64,000 bases of DNA from Desulfococcaceae bacterium (GTDB taxonomy: Bacteria; Desulfobacterota; Desulfobacteria; Desulfobacterales; Desulfosalsimonadaceae): NCBI GenBank assembly GCA_030145385.1, contig JAQYVU010000001.1, positions 1 through 64,000 on the forward strand. Reading direction: 5' to 3'. Below the pieces are notes generated by a model. It did no database searches. It was not told the DNA's origin and was given only the letters and a program-made list of their open reading frames with translations. How positions within the stretch are numbered: position 1 is the stretch's first letter; the number at the start of each line of letters is the position of its first letter. Shown piece after piece: positions 1 to 9,922 of the stretch. The position numbers and the translations under genes were made by a program.

Positions 1-230
1 TTTGCCAGCAGGTCAAACCAATGCTGAAATAAAACAGACAGTTCTGGTTCGTTTGATGTTTTTATCCGCTGCATTTTGACCTTTAAATCGGAAAAATCAT
101 CTAGGATATCCTCCCGTTCAGGGAATTTTTTCACCAAATGCTGATAAATTTCAATGGCCTTGTCATATTGTCCCTGATCCGCATAAAGCTTTGCAAGGGT
201 TTTGGTATATCTTTGGGCCGGCTCATTCAT
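1..230 (-). CDS. TPR-repeat protein, N-terminal part (cut by window edge)
   Basis: The first 76 codons of a minus-strand gene run off the left edge. The ATG at 230-228 follows an AAGGAA ribosome site about 7 nt upstream and overlaps the end of the ftsB-like gene by 8 bp, so the two are probably co-translated. The visible protein contains one clear tetratricopeptide unit (AKLYADQGQYDKAIEIYQHL, then KKFPERED), which suggests a helical protein-interaction scaffold. The rest is outside the window, so no specific function can be given. The position downstream of ftsB and murJ suggests an envelope or division-linked role, but that is inference only. Confidence 0.75.
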   Translation of the reverse strand, partial: MNEPAQRYTKTLAKLYADQGQYDKAIEIYQHLVKKFPEREDILDDFSDLKVKMQRIKTSNEPELSVLFQHWFDLLA

Positions 231-534
231 TTTTAATTTCCTTTTTTTCATCTTCTTTGAACTTAAACACAACTTCATCTTTTGCGATCATTTTGAGTTC
301 CTGCCGTGCTATGTTTTCTATAAATTCAGAATCTTCTTTCAAACGTTTGATTTTTCGATGCATTTCAATGTTTTTTTGCTGAAGCACTTCATTTTCAGCC
401 TTTAAATCGGTTAATTCCTGCTTCATGGCATTTAAATCGTTCAATCCGTTATCCCCGATGAAAATCAATACCATGTAGGAAACCAAGACCAGTCCGGCAA
501 AAAATAATGCTATTTTCAAATGAGAAGAATTCAC
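223..534 (-). CDS. ftsB: FtsB/DivIC-like septum formation protein
   Basis: This 103-residue protein has a short cytoplasmic tail, one membrane segment (about residues 7-27) and then a coiled coil (about 35-72). It ends in the FtsB-type signature around IARQELKMIAKDEVVFKF. Size and topology match the FtsB/DivIC family, bitopic cell-division proteins that bridge FtsL and FtsQ at the septum. The start codon is GTG at 534-532, only 12 bp after the murJ stop, so it is probably in an operon with murJ and the downstream TPR gene. The acidic/lysine C-terminal tail (KFKEDEKKEIKNE) is not diagnostic. Assignment to the family is good; equivalence to E. coli FtsB is by topology and motif. Confidence 0.75.
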   Translation of the reverse strand: MNSSHLKIALFFAGLVLVSYMVLIFIGDNGLNDLNAMKQELTDLKAENEVLQQKNIEMHRKIKRLKEDSEFIENIARQELKMIAKDEVVFKFKEDEKKEIKNE

Positions 535-546
535 GTAAAAGATGCT

Positions 547-2100
547 TTAACCTTTTTTAATAATTTTTATAATGTCATTAAGTTCTTGACATTTAAGCAG
601 ATAGGCAATTAGTCCGTAAACGGATATTCCGAGAGTCATCCCGGCGGATACAATCCATAGCAGGTTGTAAGCAGAAGATGTGTCTGCGGTGTTATTAAAA
701 CAGACAAATGCCTGAAGGCTTAATCCCATAACCAATGAACTTATCACAGATTTGGCAATAGATTCAATGATCTTTTTCCCTCCCAGGCTGCCGAGTTTTT
801 TTCTTAATGCCAGGACCAGAAGGATGAAATTCAGCATGGAAGAAAGGGATGCGGCAAGGGCTAAGCCGGCGTGGGCAAGAGGCCCCATCAGGGCAAGGCA
901 GAAAACGATATTTGCGATAACTGAAATTCCCGCCATTTTTACCGGAGTTTTAGTGTCCTGCAAGGCATAAAAAGTGGAAACCACAATTCGTACCGCGGAA
1001 AATGCCCAGAGCCCGATACTGAAATAGAGGAGCGCATCGGCGGTCAAATTCGAGCTGACCGGATCAAAAGCGCCTCTTTCAAACAGCAGGGCAACAATGG
1101 GGTGACGTAAAACGATCAGGCCGGTCATTGCCGGAATGGTTATAAAAAAAATGAGCTTTATGGCATAGCTAAACGTGTCGGCCACGGCACGCATATCATT
1201 CGATGCTGCCTGGCGTGACAGGCTGGGGAGAATCGCAACCGACATGGAGATGGCAAATATACCCAGGGGAAACTGAACCAGCCGGTCTGCATAATAGAGG
1301 TATGAGACGCTTCCTTCAGCCAGAAAAGAGGCCAGCAGCGTACCGATAAGAATATTAATCTGATAAACCGCAGCCCCGAAAACAGACGGCAGCATCAAGC
1401 GACCGATTTTTTTCAGGCCCGGATGATAAAAGTCGGCCTTTTGCCAGAAATAGAATCCTTTTTGAATAAGAAACGGTATTTGCAGCAGGAGTTGAAATAC
1501 GCCGCCAATGATGACACCTAAGGCCAGAGCGATGGTCGGGTCGGGCAGTCGGGGTGAAATAAACAGAACCGAGGCGATAATCGACAGGTTTAAAATAACC
1601 GGAGCCAGTGCCGGCGCGGCAAAATGACCGAGCACATTCAATATTCCCATACTCAGCGCAACCAGGCAGATAAAGAATATATAGGGGAACATGATCCGGG
1701 TCAGGATAACGGTCATTGAAAATTTGGCCCCGGTAAAGCCGGGCGCGATGAGGGCAACGATAACCGGTGCCGCGATTATGCCGATGATCGTAATAATGAC
1801 CAGGATGACCGACAGCATGCGGACAGCGGACTTTGCCATTTGAAAAGCTTCTTCTTTTCCGTATTTTGAAATATGCTCGGAAAAGACAGGAATAAAGGCA
1901 ACCGTTAATGATCCTTCGCCAAAAAGCCTTCTGAGGAGATTCGGGAGTCTGAACGCAACAAAAAAAGCATCGGAAAAAAGACCGGCTCCGAAAAACCAGG
2001 CAATTACCATATCCCGGATAAATCCGAGAATACGGCTGATCAGGGTAAAGGCACCGATAATTCCGGCGGCTTTTGTAAATTTCTTTTTTTCATTGCTCAT
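547..2100 (-). CDS. murJ: Lipid II flippase MurJ (MviN)
   Basis: This 517-residue polytopic membrane protein has the usual MurJ length and about 14 hydrophobic segments. The N-terminal motif AGIIGAFTLISRILGFIRD, followed by FGAGLFSDAFFVAFRLPNLLRRLFGEGSL, is the classic MviN signature, with the arginines that line the central cavity. MurJ moves lipid II across the inner membrane for peptidoglycan synthesis. The ATG start lies 203 bp from the divergently oriented rpsT. The intergenic region has TATAAT-like minus-strand hexamers (for example 2141-2146) without a clear -35. ftsB follows 12 bp downstream, so the gene probably heads a division/cell-wall operon. Confidence 0.95.
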   Translation of the reverse strand: MSNEKKKFTKAAGIIGAFTLISRILGFIRDMVIAWFFGAGLFSDAFFVAFRLPNLLRRLFGEGSLTVAFIPVFSEHISKYGKEEAFQMAKSAVRMLSVILVIITIIGIIAAPVIVALIAPGFTGAKFSMTVILTRIMFPYIFFICLVALSMGILNVLGHFAAPALAPVILNLSIIASVLFISPRLPDPTIALALGVIIGGVFQLLLQIPFLIQKGFYFWQKADFYHPGLKKIGRLMLPSVFGAAVYQINILIGTLLASFLAEGSVSYLYYADRLVQFPLGIFAISMSVAILPSLSRQAASNDMRAVADTFSYAIKLIFFITIPAMTGLIVLRHPIVALLFERGAFDPVSSNLTADALLYFSIGLWAFSAVRIVVSTFYALQDTKTPVKMAGISVIANIVFCLALMGPLAHAGLALAASLSSMLNFILLVLALRKKLGSLGGKKIIESIAKSVISSLVMGLSLQAFVCFNNTADTSSAYNLLWIVSAGMTLGISVYGLIAYLLKCQELNDIIKIIKKG

Positions 2101-2229
2101 GCTGGTTTGATCATTTATTATAAAATTTTGGTTGGGTATAATTATAAGTAATCTGAGTTGCCGATTTTCATGTTTGACGCCGTAGGTGCGGTGAAATTGA
2201 AAATCGTCAGAGGGCTTTATATAAATATC

Positions 2230-2258
2230 TTGACACGACCGGTTCGATCAGGTATCAA
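2230..2258 (+). promoter_or_regulatory. Predicted sigma-70 promoter of rpsT
   Basis: A perfect TTGACA (2230-2235) and a TATCAA (2253-2258) are separated by 17 bp on the plus strand, about 45 bp before the rpsT start. The position and near-consensus boxes fit a strong ribosomal-protein promoter. Seen in sequence only; no transcription data. Confidence 0.6.
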
Positions 2259-2303
2259 TCGCATTTATATTTTTGTAAAAAACCGTATAAAGGAGTTTGA
2301 ACA

Positions 2304-2573
2304 TTGGCAAACCATAAATCTGCAGTTAAACGAAATTTGCAAAATCAAAAACGGCGTATGCGCAATCGGACGATTAAAACCCGTATCAAGGGAATCGTTA
2401 AGAAGATTGGTCTTCTTGGAAATGATACTGATGCAAGCACTGCCGCTGATGAGTTAAATACAGCCAAATCAGTTATTGATAAAGCGGCTAAAAAAGGTGT
2501 TCTTCATCCGCGCACAGCAGCCAGAAAAATATCCCGGCTTTCAAAGAGTATAAATCGTACCATCGCATCATAA
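2304..2573 (+). CDS. rpsT: 30S ribosomal protein S20
   Basis: This 89-residue basic protein begins MANHKSAVKRNLQNQKRRMR, the typical S20 start, and ends with the conserved segment around GVLHPRTAARKISRLSKSI. S20 binds 16S rRNA early in 30S assembly. The start is TTG at 2304, preceded by AAAGGAG about 9 nt upstream. A UUG start is also known for E. coli rpsT, where it is tied to autogenous translational control, so the same may hold here (inference). The gene is monocistronic, divergent from murJ and convergent with lptE. A longer reading frame over 2158-2457 in another frame is a shadow. Confidence 0.97.
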   Translation: MANHKSAVKRNLQNQKRRMRNRTIKTRIKGIVKKIGLLGNDTDASTAADELNTAKSVIDKAAKKGVLHPRTAARKISRLSKSINRTIAS

Positions 2574-2583
2574 GCTTTCGGGA

Positions 2584-2615
2584 TTTAAAAAAATCATTCA
2601 ACCGGTTTTTTTAAA
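2584..2615. terminator. AT-rich inverted repeat between convergent rpsT and lptE
   Basis: A 10-bp arm TTTAAAAAAA (2584-2593) pairs with TTTTTTTAAA (2606-2615) around a 12-nt spacer, just after the rpsT stop and over the lptE stop. It could act as a bidirectional terminator, but the stem has no G-C pairs, so this is weak. Confidence 0.3.
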
Positions 2616-3153
2616 AGTTATCCGTTAATCGATAATAAATCCGCTCGGCAACTCGACTTGAGAGTATCGCCAAAGCGGATTTTTTATTTCTTTCTGTTTG
2701 CGCCTTGTCGTCACTGACCTCATATGTCTCATACGCGGATATCGCATTGTCGGACCATAACAATGTGCCTTCCGCTGCCGTTAATTTCAATGCAATGATT
2801 GCCTGAAGCCGACGTTCAGTCGATGTCGTGGAACTCTCATGGGCAATTGTCACGGATTTTATCGATTTTATGGTCCCGGTCAAAAAAGCGTCCGCCGTTG
2901 TTTTATCCGCTATTTTCATGCTGCCGAATCTCGTAAACTGGTATATCAGGTCATTGGCGATTCTGCTTTCAAATCCGGTTTCACTGGTGCGGTTTTCAAA
3001 AACATTGATATTGAGTGTTTCAATGCCTTGCGGCAATTGTCCGCTGCCTGCAAAACGATACCCGCAGGCCGTGACAACCATACACAAGACAATAAATATT
3101 CCTATGATTAAGTGAACGCGGGACAACCGCTTTTCTTTTAAGTTAAATAACAA
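2611..3153 (-). CDS. lptE: LPS-assembly lipoprotein LptE
   Basis: This 180-residue lipoprotein has a lipobox ending at Cys30 (VVTAC), followed by [20 protein letters not shown], the N-terminal pattern of LptE (formerly RlpB). LptE plugs the LptD beta-barrel and helps insert LPS into the outer leaflet of the outer membrane. The region [13 protein letters not shown] and the C-terminal helical end ([15 protein letters not shown]) also fit. The gene overlaps the 3' end of leuS by 11 bp, and a leuS-lptE order is common in proteobacteria, so translational coupling is likely. Its presence shows the organism makes an LPS-bearing outer membrane. Confidence 0.88.
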   Translation of the reverse strand: MLFNLKEKRLSRVHLIIGIFIVLCMVVTACGYRFAGSGQLPQGIETLNINVFENRTSETGFESRIANDLIYQFTRFGSMKIADKTTADAFLTGTIKSIKSVTIAHESSTTSTERRLQAIIALKLTAAEGTLLWSDNAISAYETYEVSDDKAQTERNKKSALAILSSRVAERIYYRLTDNF

Positions 3154-5734
3154 TATTCACCAGCTTTTTCTTAACAACGATAATTTTTTTAATGGGCCGG
3201 TCATCGATGAACCGCATGACGTTTTCGTCTGCCAGAGCCTGTTCCTTGATCGTTTCATCATCCGCATTGGCATCAATACTAAATTTTCCCCTGAGTTTGC
3301 CGTTGACCTGGGCGACAATGAGACAGGTGTCGGAGATTAGTGCATCTTCCCGAAATGAAGGCCATGGTGTCGATGTAAGGCTCCCGCTTTGATTGCCCAG
3401 CGTTTCCCAGAGTTCTTCGGCAAAGTGCGGTACAATCGGAGACATCAGGAGAATTATGGATTCAAGGGCGGTTTTGATGACATGGGCACTGTTCGGACGG
3501 CTTGTGTCAAGATCCATAACGTACATCAAGTTCACAAGCTCCATGACAGCGCTGATGGCCGTGTTGAAGTGAAACCGTTCTTCAATATCGCTGGAAACTT
3601 TTTTGATGGTCAGATGCGTTTTCTGAAAAAGCTTTTTCAGATCATCGTCCAGTTCATTCGCCGCGCCGTCATAAGGTGCCGCGGATTTGATTTTTTCCTG
3701 CAGGTCCTGCACAAGGCGCCAGATACGGTTCAAAAACCGGAATCCGCCGTCAACCCCTTGTTCACTCCACTCCAGATCCCTTTCCGGGGGGGCTGCAAAC
3801 AGGCAGAACAGCCGGACCGTGTCCGCGCCGTAGTTTTCAAGCAGCGTGTTGGGGTCAATGACATTTTTTTTGGATTTGGACATTTTTTCCACGCGTCCCA
3901 CAGCCACTTCCTTGTTGCATTTGGTGCAGAAACAGTTGTCTGCTTCGATCCTGGCTTCTTCGGGAAATAAAAATCCGTGTTCCGGACAGGAGAGCGTCTC
4001 CTTGCACACCATGCCCTGGGTGAGCAGGCGTGTGAACGGCTCCTTATAGTTTACCATTTTGAGATCATTTAATACGCGGGTGAAGTACCTTGAATAAAGC
4101 AGGTGCAGCACGGCATGCTCAACGCCGCCGATATACTGGTCAACCGGCATCCAGTAATCCACCGATTCCTTATCGAACATCGCTGAATCACAATGGGGAC
4201 TGCAGTAGCGTTCAAAATACCAGGAGGATTCGACAAATGTATCCATGGTGTCGGTTTCCCGTTTGGCGGGTTTGCCGCACTCCGGGCACGTTGTATTGAT
4301 AAAGGAGTCCAGTCTGGACAGCGGTGAACTGCCGCCTTCCAGTAAATCGACAGTTTCCGGCAGAACCACCGGCAGGTCTTTTTCTGCCACCGGCACGATG
4401 CCGCAGTGTTCACAGTGGATCATCGGGACCGGCGTTCCCCAGAAACGCTGTCTGGAAATCCCCCAGTCGCGGAGGCGGAAGCTGACCGCCCGTTTTCCAA
4501 GGTTTTCTTTTTCCAGGTAATCGGCAATTTCTTTTTGGGCATCCTTGTTGCCGATACCGTCAAACTGCATGGAGTTGACCATGATTCCCGGGCCGGTGTA
4601 GGCTTGCGTTACCGCGATATCAGCAATATCCTGATCTTCCGGTTTGATAACCACAATAATATCTAAATCGTATTTTCTCGCAAATTCAAAATCTCGCTGG
4701 TCGTGGGCCGGTACCGACATGACCGCACCGGTTCCGTATTCCATTAATGCGAAATTCGCCGCATAAATCGGCATTCGCCTGCCGGTCATCGGATTGATGC
4801 ACCAGGCGCCGGTGAAAACGCCTTCTTTTTCATAGTCTTCAATATTCTGGCTGGAACGGTTTTCTTTGGACATCCTCTCCTGAAATTCGGCAATCGCTTG
4901 TTTCTGAGAGGTGTTTTTGGACAACATCTCCACCATGGGATGTTCCGGCGCCAGGCACATGAATGTGGCGCCTAAAACCGTATCATGCCGGGTCGTAAAC
5001 ACCGTAATAATGCGTTCGGAATTTTCAACGGCAAAGTGGATTTCAGCCCCTGTGCTTTTACCGATCCAGTTTTTCTGCATGGTGGTGACTTTATCCGGCC
5101 ATCCGGGAAGCTGGTCGCAAAAATCCAGCAGATCCTGTGCGTAATCCGTGATTTTGAAAAACCACTGGGACAGTTTTTTCTGCCGGACCGGTTTGCCGCA
5201 GCGCCAGCAGTCCCCGTTTTCCACCTGTTCATTGGCCAGGACGGTATTGCATGGATCACACCAATTGACATAAGATTCTTTACGATATGCCATGCCCTGT
5301 TTGAACATCTGGATAAATAACCATTGTTCCCACCGGTAATAATCCGGGGTGCAGGTGGTGACCTCACGGTCCCAGTCGTAGCTGAAGCCCAGCTGCTTTA
5401 GCTGGTGCTTCATGGCATTTATGTTTTCATATGTCCAGGCAGCGGGCTGGGTATTGTTTGCAATGGCCGCATTTTCGGCCGGCATGCCGAACGCGTCCCA
5501 TCCCATGGGATGCATGACATTGAATCCTTTCATGGACTTATACCGGGCGATGACATCGCCGATGGTATAGTTTCTGACATGACCCATGTGGATTTTTCCG
5601 GATGGGTAAGGAAACATTTCAAGCAGAAAATATTTTTCTTTTGAAGTGTCCGCCGTAACTTTAAATTGCTTGTTTTTTTCCCAGTATGCCTGCCATTTTG
5701 CTTCTATATCTTTTGGATTGTATCGCTTTTCCAT
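3143..5734 (-). CDS. leuS: Leucine--tRNA ligase
   Basis: This 863-residue class I synthetase charges tRNA-Leu with leucine in the cytoplasm. The HIGH-type motif is HMGH at about residues 49-52 (in [18 protein letters not shown]). The KMSKS motif appears at about 616-620 ([14 protein letters not shown]). The threonine-rich and conserved aspartate region of the CP1 editing domain lies in between ([19 protein letters not shown] at about 248-266; [18 protein letters not shown]). Zinc-binding cysteine pairs (CEHCG, CPECG, CTKCN) are present. Length and domain order are normal. It is first in a leuS-lptE unit and divergent from rng. Confidence 0.98.
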   Translation of the reverse strand: MEKRYNPKDIEAKWQAYWEKNKQFKVTADTSKEKYFLLEMFPYPSGKIHMGHVRNYTIGDVIARYKSMKGFNVMHPMGWDAFGMPAENAAIANNTQPAAWTYENINAMKHQLKQLGFSYDWDREVTTCTPDYYRWEQWLFIQMFKQGMAYRKESYVNWCDPCNTVLANEQVENGDCWRCGKPVRQKKLSQWFFKITDYAQDLLDFCDQLPGWPDKVTTMQKNWIGKSTGAEIHFAVENSERIITVFTTRHDTVLGATFMCLAPEHPMVEMLSKNTSQKQAIAEFQERMSKENRSSQNIEDYEKEGVFTGAWCINPMTGRRMPIYAANFALMEYGTGAVMSVPAHDQRDFEFARKYDLDIIVVIKPEDQDIADIAVTQAYTGPGIMVNSMQFDGIGNKDAQKEIADYLEKENLGKRAVSFRLRDWGISRQRFWGTPVPMIHCEHCGIVPVAEKDLPVVLPETVDLLEGGSSPLSRLDSFINTTCPECGKPAKRETDTMDTFVESSWYFERYCSPHCDSAMFDKESVDYWMPVDQYIGGVEHAVLHLLYSRYFTRVLNDLKMVNYKEPFTRLLTQGMVCKETLSCPEHGFLFPEEARIEADNCFCTKCNKEVAVGRVEKMSKSKKNVIDPNTLLENYGADTVRLFCLFAAPPERDLEWSEQGVDGGFRFLNRIWRLVQDLQEKIKSAAPYDGAANELDDDLKKLFQKTHLTIKKVSSDIEERFHFNTAISAVMELVNLMYVMDLDTSRPNSAHVIKTALESIILLMSPIVPHFAEELWETLGNQSGSLTSTPWPSFREDALISDTCLIVAQVNGKLRGKFSIDANADDETIKEQALADENVMRFIDDRPIKKIIVVKKKLVNIVI

Positions 5735-6060
5735 TATCTGCTATTAATCCTTTTATTATGATTTAGTGTGAATTTTGATTTCTAATGCCATAATATTGAA
5801 TAAATATCAAGGAGAAGGTTTTCCCATGCAACCTGCTTAAATCAAAAATTATTTGACTTGTATCAATCAATTTCATATTTAGATATCAGTCTTTGAGCGG
5901 TGTCTCCATATTTTATATTAATTTCAGGCTGTCTTTGATTGCATTTTGCGGTCAGCGCAACGGCGTATTGTTGTTTTTATAAGGCATCTTAGAAAATAAT
6001 TGTAAATACCGCGTTCCAAAGAACCCTATTAGCGTATATAAACTACTTAGAAGGATTTTT
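5735..6060. other. Divergent intergenic region between leuS and rng
   Basis: These 326 bp hold no convincing reading frame and should contain the promoters of both flanking genes. One candidate facing rng is listed separately. No riboswitch or tRNA-like fold was recognised. A leuS leader (T-box or attenuator) was looked for and not seen. Confidence 0.6.
5853..5881 (+). promoter_or_regulatory. Candidate promoter of rng
   Basis: TTGACT (5853-5858) and TATTTA (5876-5881) are spaced by 17 bp on the plus strand, about 180 bp before the rng start. The -35 is near consensus and the -10 is moderate. The long leader that would result could be a site of RNase autoregulation, as known for the RNase E/G family, but nothing specific is visible. 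Confidence 0.35.
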
Positions 6061-7515
6061 ATGAGTGTTAAGATACTGATCAATGCGGTGGACACTGAAG
6101 AATGCCGGATTGCCAAGGTGAGCAACAATCGGTTGGAAGAATTCCATATTGAAACAACCGCCAGGGAAATTACTCAGGGCAATATTTACAAGGGGGTTGT
6201 TTCCCGGGTTGAACCCAGCCTGCAGGCGGTATTTGTTGATTATGGCACAGAAAAAAACGGTTTCTTGCAGAAACATGAAATCCATCCGGATTATTTTTTA
6301 GATGATCCGTCAGGCGGTCAGTCCCTTAAGACGATTATCAAAACCGGTCAGGAATTGATGGTCCAGGTAACCAAAGAACCGTTTATGAAAAAAGGGGCAA
6401 TGCTCACTACTTTTATTTCAATCCCCGGGCGTCATACGGTTTTAATGCCTGGAAGCAAAAATGTGGGCGTGTCCCGTAAAATAGAAGATGAAGTTGAACG
6501 AAAGCGTATTAAGGAGATGATGGGCAAGATGCTGCCTGAGGGTTTCGGCGTCATCGTGCGAACGGCGGGCCAGAAATGTACCAAAACAACCCTGTCCAAG
6601 GAATTCCGTTCTCTGATGCGGTTATGGAAAAACATCATAAAGGGTGTGAATGAATCCGCGCCGGTTCTTCTGCACAAAGAGAGAACCCTTGCTCAGCGCG
6701 TGATCCGGGATTATTTTACGCCGGATATTTCAGAAATTCTTGCTGATGATCAAACGGTTTATGATGAAATCAGAGAATTCATTACAATGATTTCTCCGCA
6801 GCATCTTAAAATTGTGAAGCGGTATAAAATCGACAAACCGATTTTTTCAAAGCATCAGCTAGAAGACCAGATAGCATCCATATTTGAAAATCGTGTCCAA
6901 CTTAAATCCGGGGGGTCCATCGTTATAGAGCAGACGGAAGCACTTGTTGCCATTGATGTCAACTCCGGCAAGGCGACCCAGAAAAAGAACGTGGAGGAGA
7001 CTGCGCTGCAGACGAACCTGGAGGCGGCTGAGGAAGTTGCCCGTCAGTTAAGGCTGCGCGATTTCGGCGGACTGATTGTGATCGATTTTATTGATATGCG
7101 GGACCGCAAAAACAGGGCAAAGATTGAAAAGGCGATTAAAGCAGAGCTTAAAAGCGATAAAGCCCGTACCAAGGTTGGCCGGCTTTCGGCCTTTGGGCTG
7201 CTTGAAATGTCCCGTCAGCGGATACGGCCGTCCATTCAGTTTATTAATTCACAGCCCTGCCGTCATTGCCGGGGGAAAGGGGTTATCCCGACAGTGGAGT
7301 CCCTGGGACTGAACTTTCTTCGGCGTCTGCGTCTTGAAACGTTAAAAGACGGTGTGGCCGGTGTCAAAGGATATGTCCCCAAAGAAGTGGCCGCCTATTT
7401 GCTGAATCGGAAGAAAAAAGAACTCCTGGAACTTGAAATTCAGCGTGATGTAACCATCACTATCGAAGAGGACCGGTCCATGATACCCGGGGAGGGTCAA
7501 ATCGTCAGGGAATAG
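6061..7515 (+). CDS. rng: Ribonuclease G (Rne/Rng family)
   Basis: This 484-residue endoribonuclease belongs to the RNase E/G family, which processes rRNA and turns over mRNA at single-stranded AU-rich sites. An S1-like RNA-binding domain occupies about residues 35-125 (NIYKGVVSRVEPSLQAVFVDYG). The two catalytic metal-binding aspartates lie in AIDVNSG (about D299) and IDFIDM (about D342). The Zn-link cysteines are at about 400-403 (CRHCRGKG), used for dimerisation. It has no long C-terminal degradosome scaffold, so it is RNase G-like rather than RNase E-like. The ATG follows an AAGG site. It starts the run rng - yajC - secD - secF. Confidence 0.93.
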   Translation: MSVKILINAVDTEECRIAKVSNNRLEEFHIETTAREITQGNIYKGVVSRVEPSLQAVFVDYGTEKNGFLQKHEIHPDYFLDDPSGGQSLKTIIKTGQELMVQVTKEPFMKKGAMLTTFISIPGRHTVLMPGSKNVGVSRKIEDEVERKRIKEMMGKMLPEGFGVIVRTAGQKCTKTTLSKEFRSLMRLWKNIIKGVNESAPVLLHKERTLAQRVIRDYFTPDISEILADDQTVYDEIREFITMISPQHLKIVKRYKIDKPIFSKHQLEDQIASIFENRVQLKSGGSIVIEQTEALVAIDVNSGKATQKKNVEETALQTNLEAAEEVARQLRLRDFGGLIVIDFIDMRDRKNRAKIEKAIKAELKSDKARTKVGRLSAFGLLEMSRQRIRPSIQFINSQPCRHCRGKGVIPTVESLGLNFLRRLRLETLKDGVAGVKGYVPKEVAAYLLNRKKKELLELEIQRDVTITIEEDRSMIPGEGQIVRE

Positions 7516-7588
7516 GGGGGGATTCGTCCGAAGTATATTTATTAGTTATATCTAAATTGCATTGAATAAGCGCTCTCAAAAGAAGTGT

Positions 7589-7617
7589 TTGACGATATTG
7601 TCATTTTAAAGTATGGA
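7589..7617 (+). promoter_or_regulatory. Candidate promoter of yajC-secDF
   Basis: TTGACG (7589-7594) and TATGGA (7612-7617) are separated by 17 bp in the 257-bp rng-yajC gap. The -35 is good and the -10 only partial. The gap otherwise contains no gene. Confidence 0.3.
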
Positions 7618-7772
7618 GAGGCAATTTGTTGGAAAAAGGATTTGTATCCGTATTTTTGTCAGAAACGGAAGCCTGATTTTCTAAAAGTTCAATGCGGGTG
7701 TTATTTGAACCTGCGGTTTCCGTTCGAAGACGGGTTAATATGATATTAAGGTTATAACAAGGAGGAATAGTT

Positions 7773-8090
7773 TTGATAAATACAGCATATGCAATGGGTC
7801 AGCTGGGCGGCTCCGGCGGGCAGGCGGCTGCCGGCGGCGGATTCGGAGCCTTTGTTCCAATTATTTTAATGTTTGTTATTTTTTACTTTCTGCTGATCCG
7901 GCCCCAGCAGAAAAAGGCCAAAGAACACCAGGAAATGATAACGAATCTTAAAAAAGGAGATCGCGTGGTTACCAGCGGCGGTATTCATGGCCAGATAACG
8001 TCATTGGATGAGACTACTGTAACCATTGAAATTGCGGAAAAAGTCAGAATCAAGGTGACCCGTGCCACGCTTGCCGGTCTTAATAAATAA
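7773..8090 (+). CDS. yajC: Sec translocase accessory subunit YajC
   Basis: This 105-residue protein has a glycine-rich N-terminus, one membrane segment (about 27-45, FVPIILMFVIFYFLLI) and the diagnostic RPQQKKAKEHQEM followed by LKKGDRVVTSGGIHGQI. YajC associates with SecDF and the SecYEG channel in the inner membrane. The start is TTG at 7773, set by a strong GGAGG at 7761-7765 seven nt upstream. secD lies 155 bp downstream, in the usual yajC-secD-secF order. Confidence 0.95.
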   Translation: MINTAYAMGQLGGSGGQAAAGGGFGAFVPIILMFVIFYFLLIRPQQKKAKEHQEMITNLKKGDRVVTSGGIHGQITSLDETTVTIEIAEKVRIKVTRATLAGLNK

Positions 8091-8245
8091 GAAAACTTGA
8101 TTTTAAAAAAATAAAAATGATACAAGGAAACTCGCTTTAAATATCTAAATATAGAATATAGAATATAGCATTAAGGCGATATTGATGAATTCGGATTACC
8201 CGTATCTACTGTAAAAACAGACATCATAATGAAAGGGCAAATGCA

Positions 8246-9826
8246 TTGAAAGATTTTTCCTGGCGAATTCCGGTTATTGCACTGGTATTGATTGTGGCAG
8301 TCATTTATGTCATCCCGACTTTTAAACCGGGATGGTGGCCGAACAAGCAGATTAACCTGGGGCTGGATCTTCAGGGGGGAATGCATCTTGTTCTGGAAGT
8401 TAAAACCGAAAAAGCGGTGGAAAGCACCCTGGAACGGATTCGGAACGAGCTGAGAACTTCTTTCCGCAATGAACAGATCCGACATAAAGGGATTGATTAT
8501 TCCGGTAAACAGGCGCTGTCCGTTAAATTAATCGACCCCAATGATTTTGATAAGATCGATGACGTTCTGGGAAAAAATTATGCGGATGTCAAGGTTCTGT
8601 CCAGCTCTATGGAGAATGGAATTAAAACTGTTAAAATCGGATTAACGGACGAATGGGTTGCTCAGATCAAAAAACAGGCCACGGAACAGGCCCTGGAAAC
8701 CATCCGAAACCGGATTGATCAGTTTGGCGTGAGTGAGCCTGATATCCGGGTACAGGGAGAGCGGCGTATCCAGATCCAGCTTCCCGGTATCCAGGATACT
8801 GAACGTGCCAAGGAACTGATTGGAAAGACCGCTTTGCTGGAATTTAAATTGCTGGATGCGGAACATGATCTGGGTTCTGCTTTAAACGGCAATGTTCCGC
8901 CGGGAAGTGAAATCCTTTATGAGGCAGTTGATTCCGATACGGAGCAGGCTGCTGCGAAAAAACAGCCGTATTTGGTAAAAAAACGTACGTTAATGACCGG
9001 GGCATATCTGACGGATGCTCGTGTTCAAATTGATTCCCAATTTAATGAACCTTACGTTTCCATTGATTTTGATCGAAAAGGCGCAAAGATTTTTGAAAGA
9101 ATCACCGATGAGAATGTTAAAAAACGCTTAGCCATTGTTTTAGATAATAAAGTGTATTCCGCGCCCACCATCCAGGAAAAAATTCCCGGCGGGAGTGCAC
9201 GAATTACCGGAAGCTTTAACACGCAGGAAGCACACGATCTGGCAATCATTTTAAGAGCCGGTTCCCTCCCGGCGCCGGTAGAAATTATTGAAGAAAGAAC
9301 CGTCGGTCCCTCTTTGGGGCATGACTCCATCAGTAAAGGGCTTTATTCGATGGTGGCGGGCGGAATCCTTGTGCTTCTTTTCATGGTCATATATTACAAG
9401 GGAGCCGGACTTGTCGCTGATTTTGCACTGGTTTTAAATATTTTACTGATAGCGGGCGGACTTGCCGCATTCCAGGCGACACTGACGCTGCCGGGTATTG
9501 CAGGAATTATCTTAACCATCGGTATGGCGGTGGATGCCAATGTAATTATTTTTGAGCGCATCCGTGAAGAGATGCGTCTTGGAAAAACGCCGATTGCTTC
9601 AATTGCCACAGGTTTTGATCGTGCCAGTTTAACCATTCTGGATGCCAATGTCACAACGCTGATTGCGGCCCTGGTTTTATTTCAGTTCGGAACCGGACCG
9701 GTCAAAGGGTTTGCCGTTACATTGAGCCTTGGGGTTCTGGCCAGTCTTTTTACCGCTTTGGTTATCTCTCGTTTGGTTTTTGATTATCTGTATATTTCTG
9801 TTCGAGTTAAATCTTTAAGTATATAA
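8246..9826 (+). CDS. secD: Protein translocase subunit SecD
   Basis: This 526-residue RND-type subunit uses the proton-motive force to help pull exported proteins through SecYEG. One N-terminal membrane segment is followed by the P1 periplasmic domain. It carries NLGLDLQGGMHLVLEV near residue 33 and the IRNRIDQFGVSEPDIRVQG motif near 155. Five C-terminal membrane segments follow, with the conserved GMAVDANVIIFERIREE. The start is TTG at 8246; the nearby ATG (8241) is in a frame that stops at once. An AAGGG site lies about 9 nt upstream. secF follows after 96 bp. Confidence 0.97.
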   Translation: MKDFSWRIPVIALVLIVAVIYVIPTFKPGWWPNKQINLGLDLQGGMHLVLEVKTEKAVESTLERIRNELRTSFRNEQIRHKGIDYSGKQALSVKLIDPNDFDKIDDVLGKNYADVKVLSSSMENGIKTVKIGLTDEWVAQIKKQATEQALETIRNRIDQFGVSEPDIRVQGERRIQIQLPGIQDTERAKELIGKTALLEFKLLDAEHDLGSALNGNVPPGSEILYEAVDSDTEQAAAKKQPYLVKKRTLMTGAYLTDARVQIDSQFNEPYVSIDFDRKGAKIFERITDENVKKRLAIVLDNKVYSAPTIQEKIPGGSARITGSFNTQEAHDLAIILRAGSLPAPVEIIEERTVGPSLGHDSISKGLYSMVAGGILVLLFMVIYYKGAGLVADFALVLNILLIAGGLAAFQATLTLPGIAGIILTIGMAVDANVIIFERIREEMRLGKTPIASIATGFDRASLTILDANVTTLIAALVLFQFGTGPVKGFAVTLSLGVLASLFTALVISRLVFDYLYISVRVKSLSI

Positions 9827-9922
9827 CGCGGAAAACCCGCAACCTATAATTTATAAGCCACTTTCCAGTTTTTGTTTTTTTACAGGAATTGAGAAGTAAA
9901 GCAAAAGAAAAGGAATGCGTTA

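Noticed and set aside
2158-2457. 99-residue plus-strand frame overlapping rpsT
   Set aside because: It runs in another frame through the rpsT promoter and gene; S20 explains the region fully.
3389-3970. 193-residue plus-strand frame inside leuS
   Set aside because: It is the complement of the leuS reading frame and has no recognisable domain.
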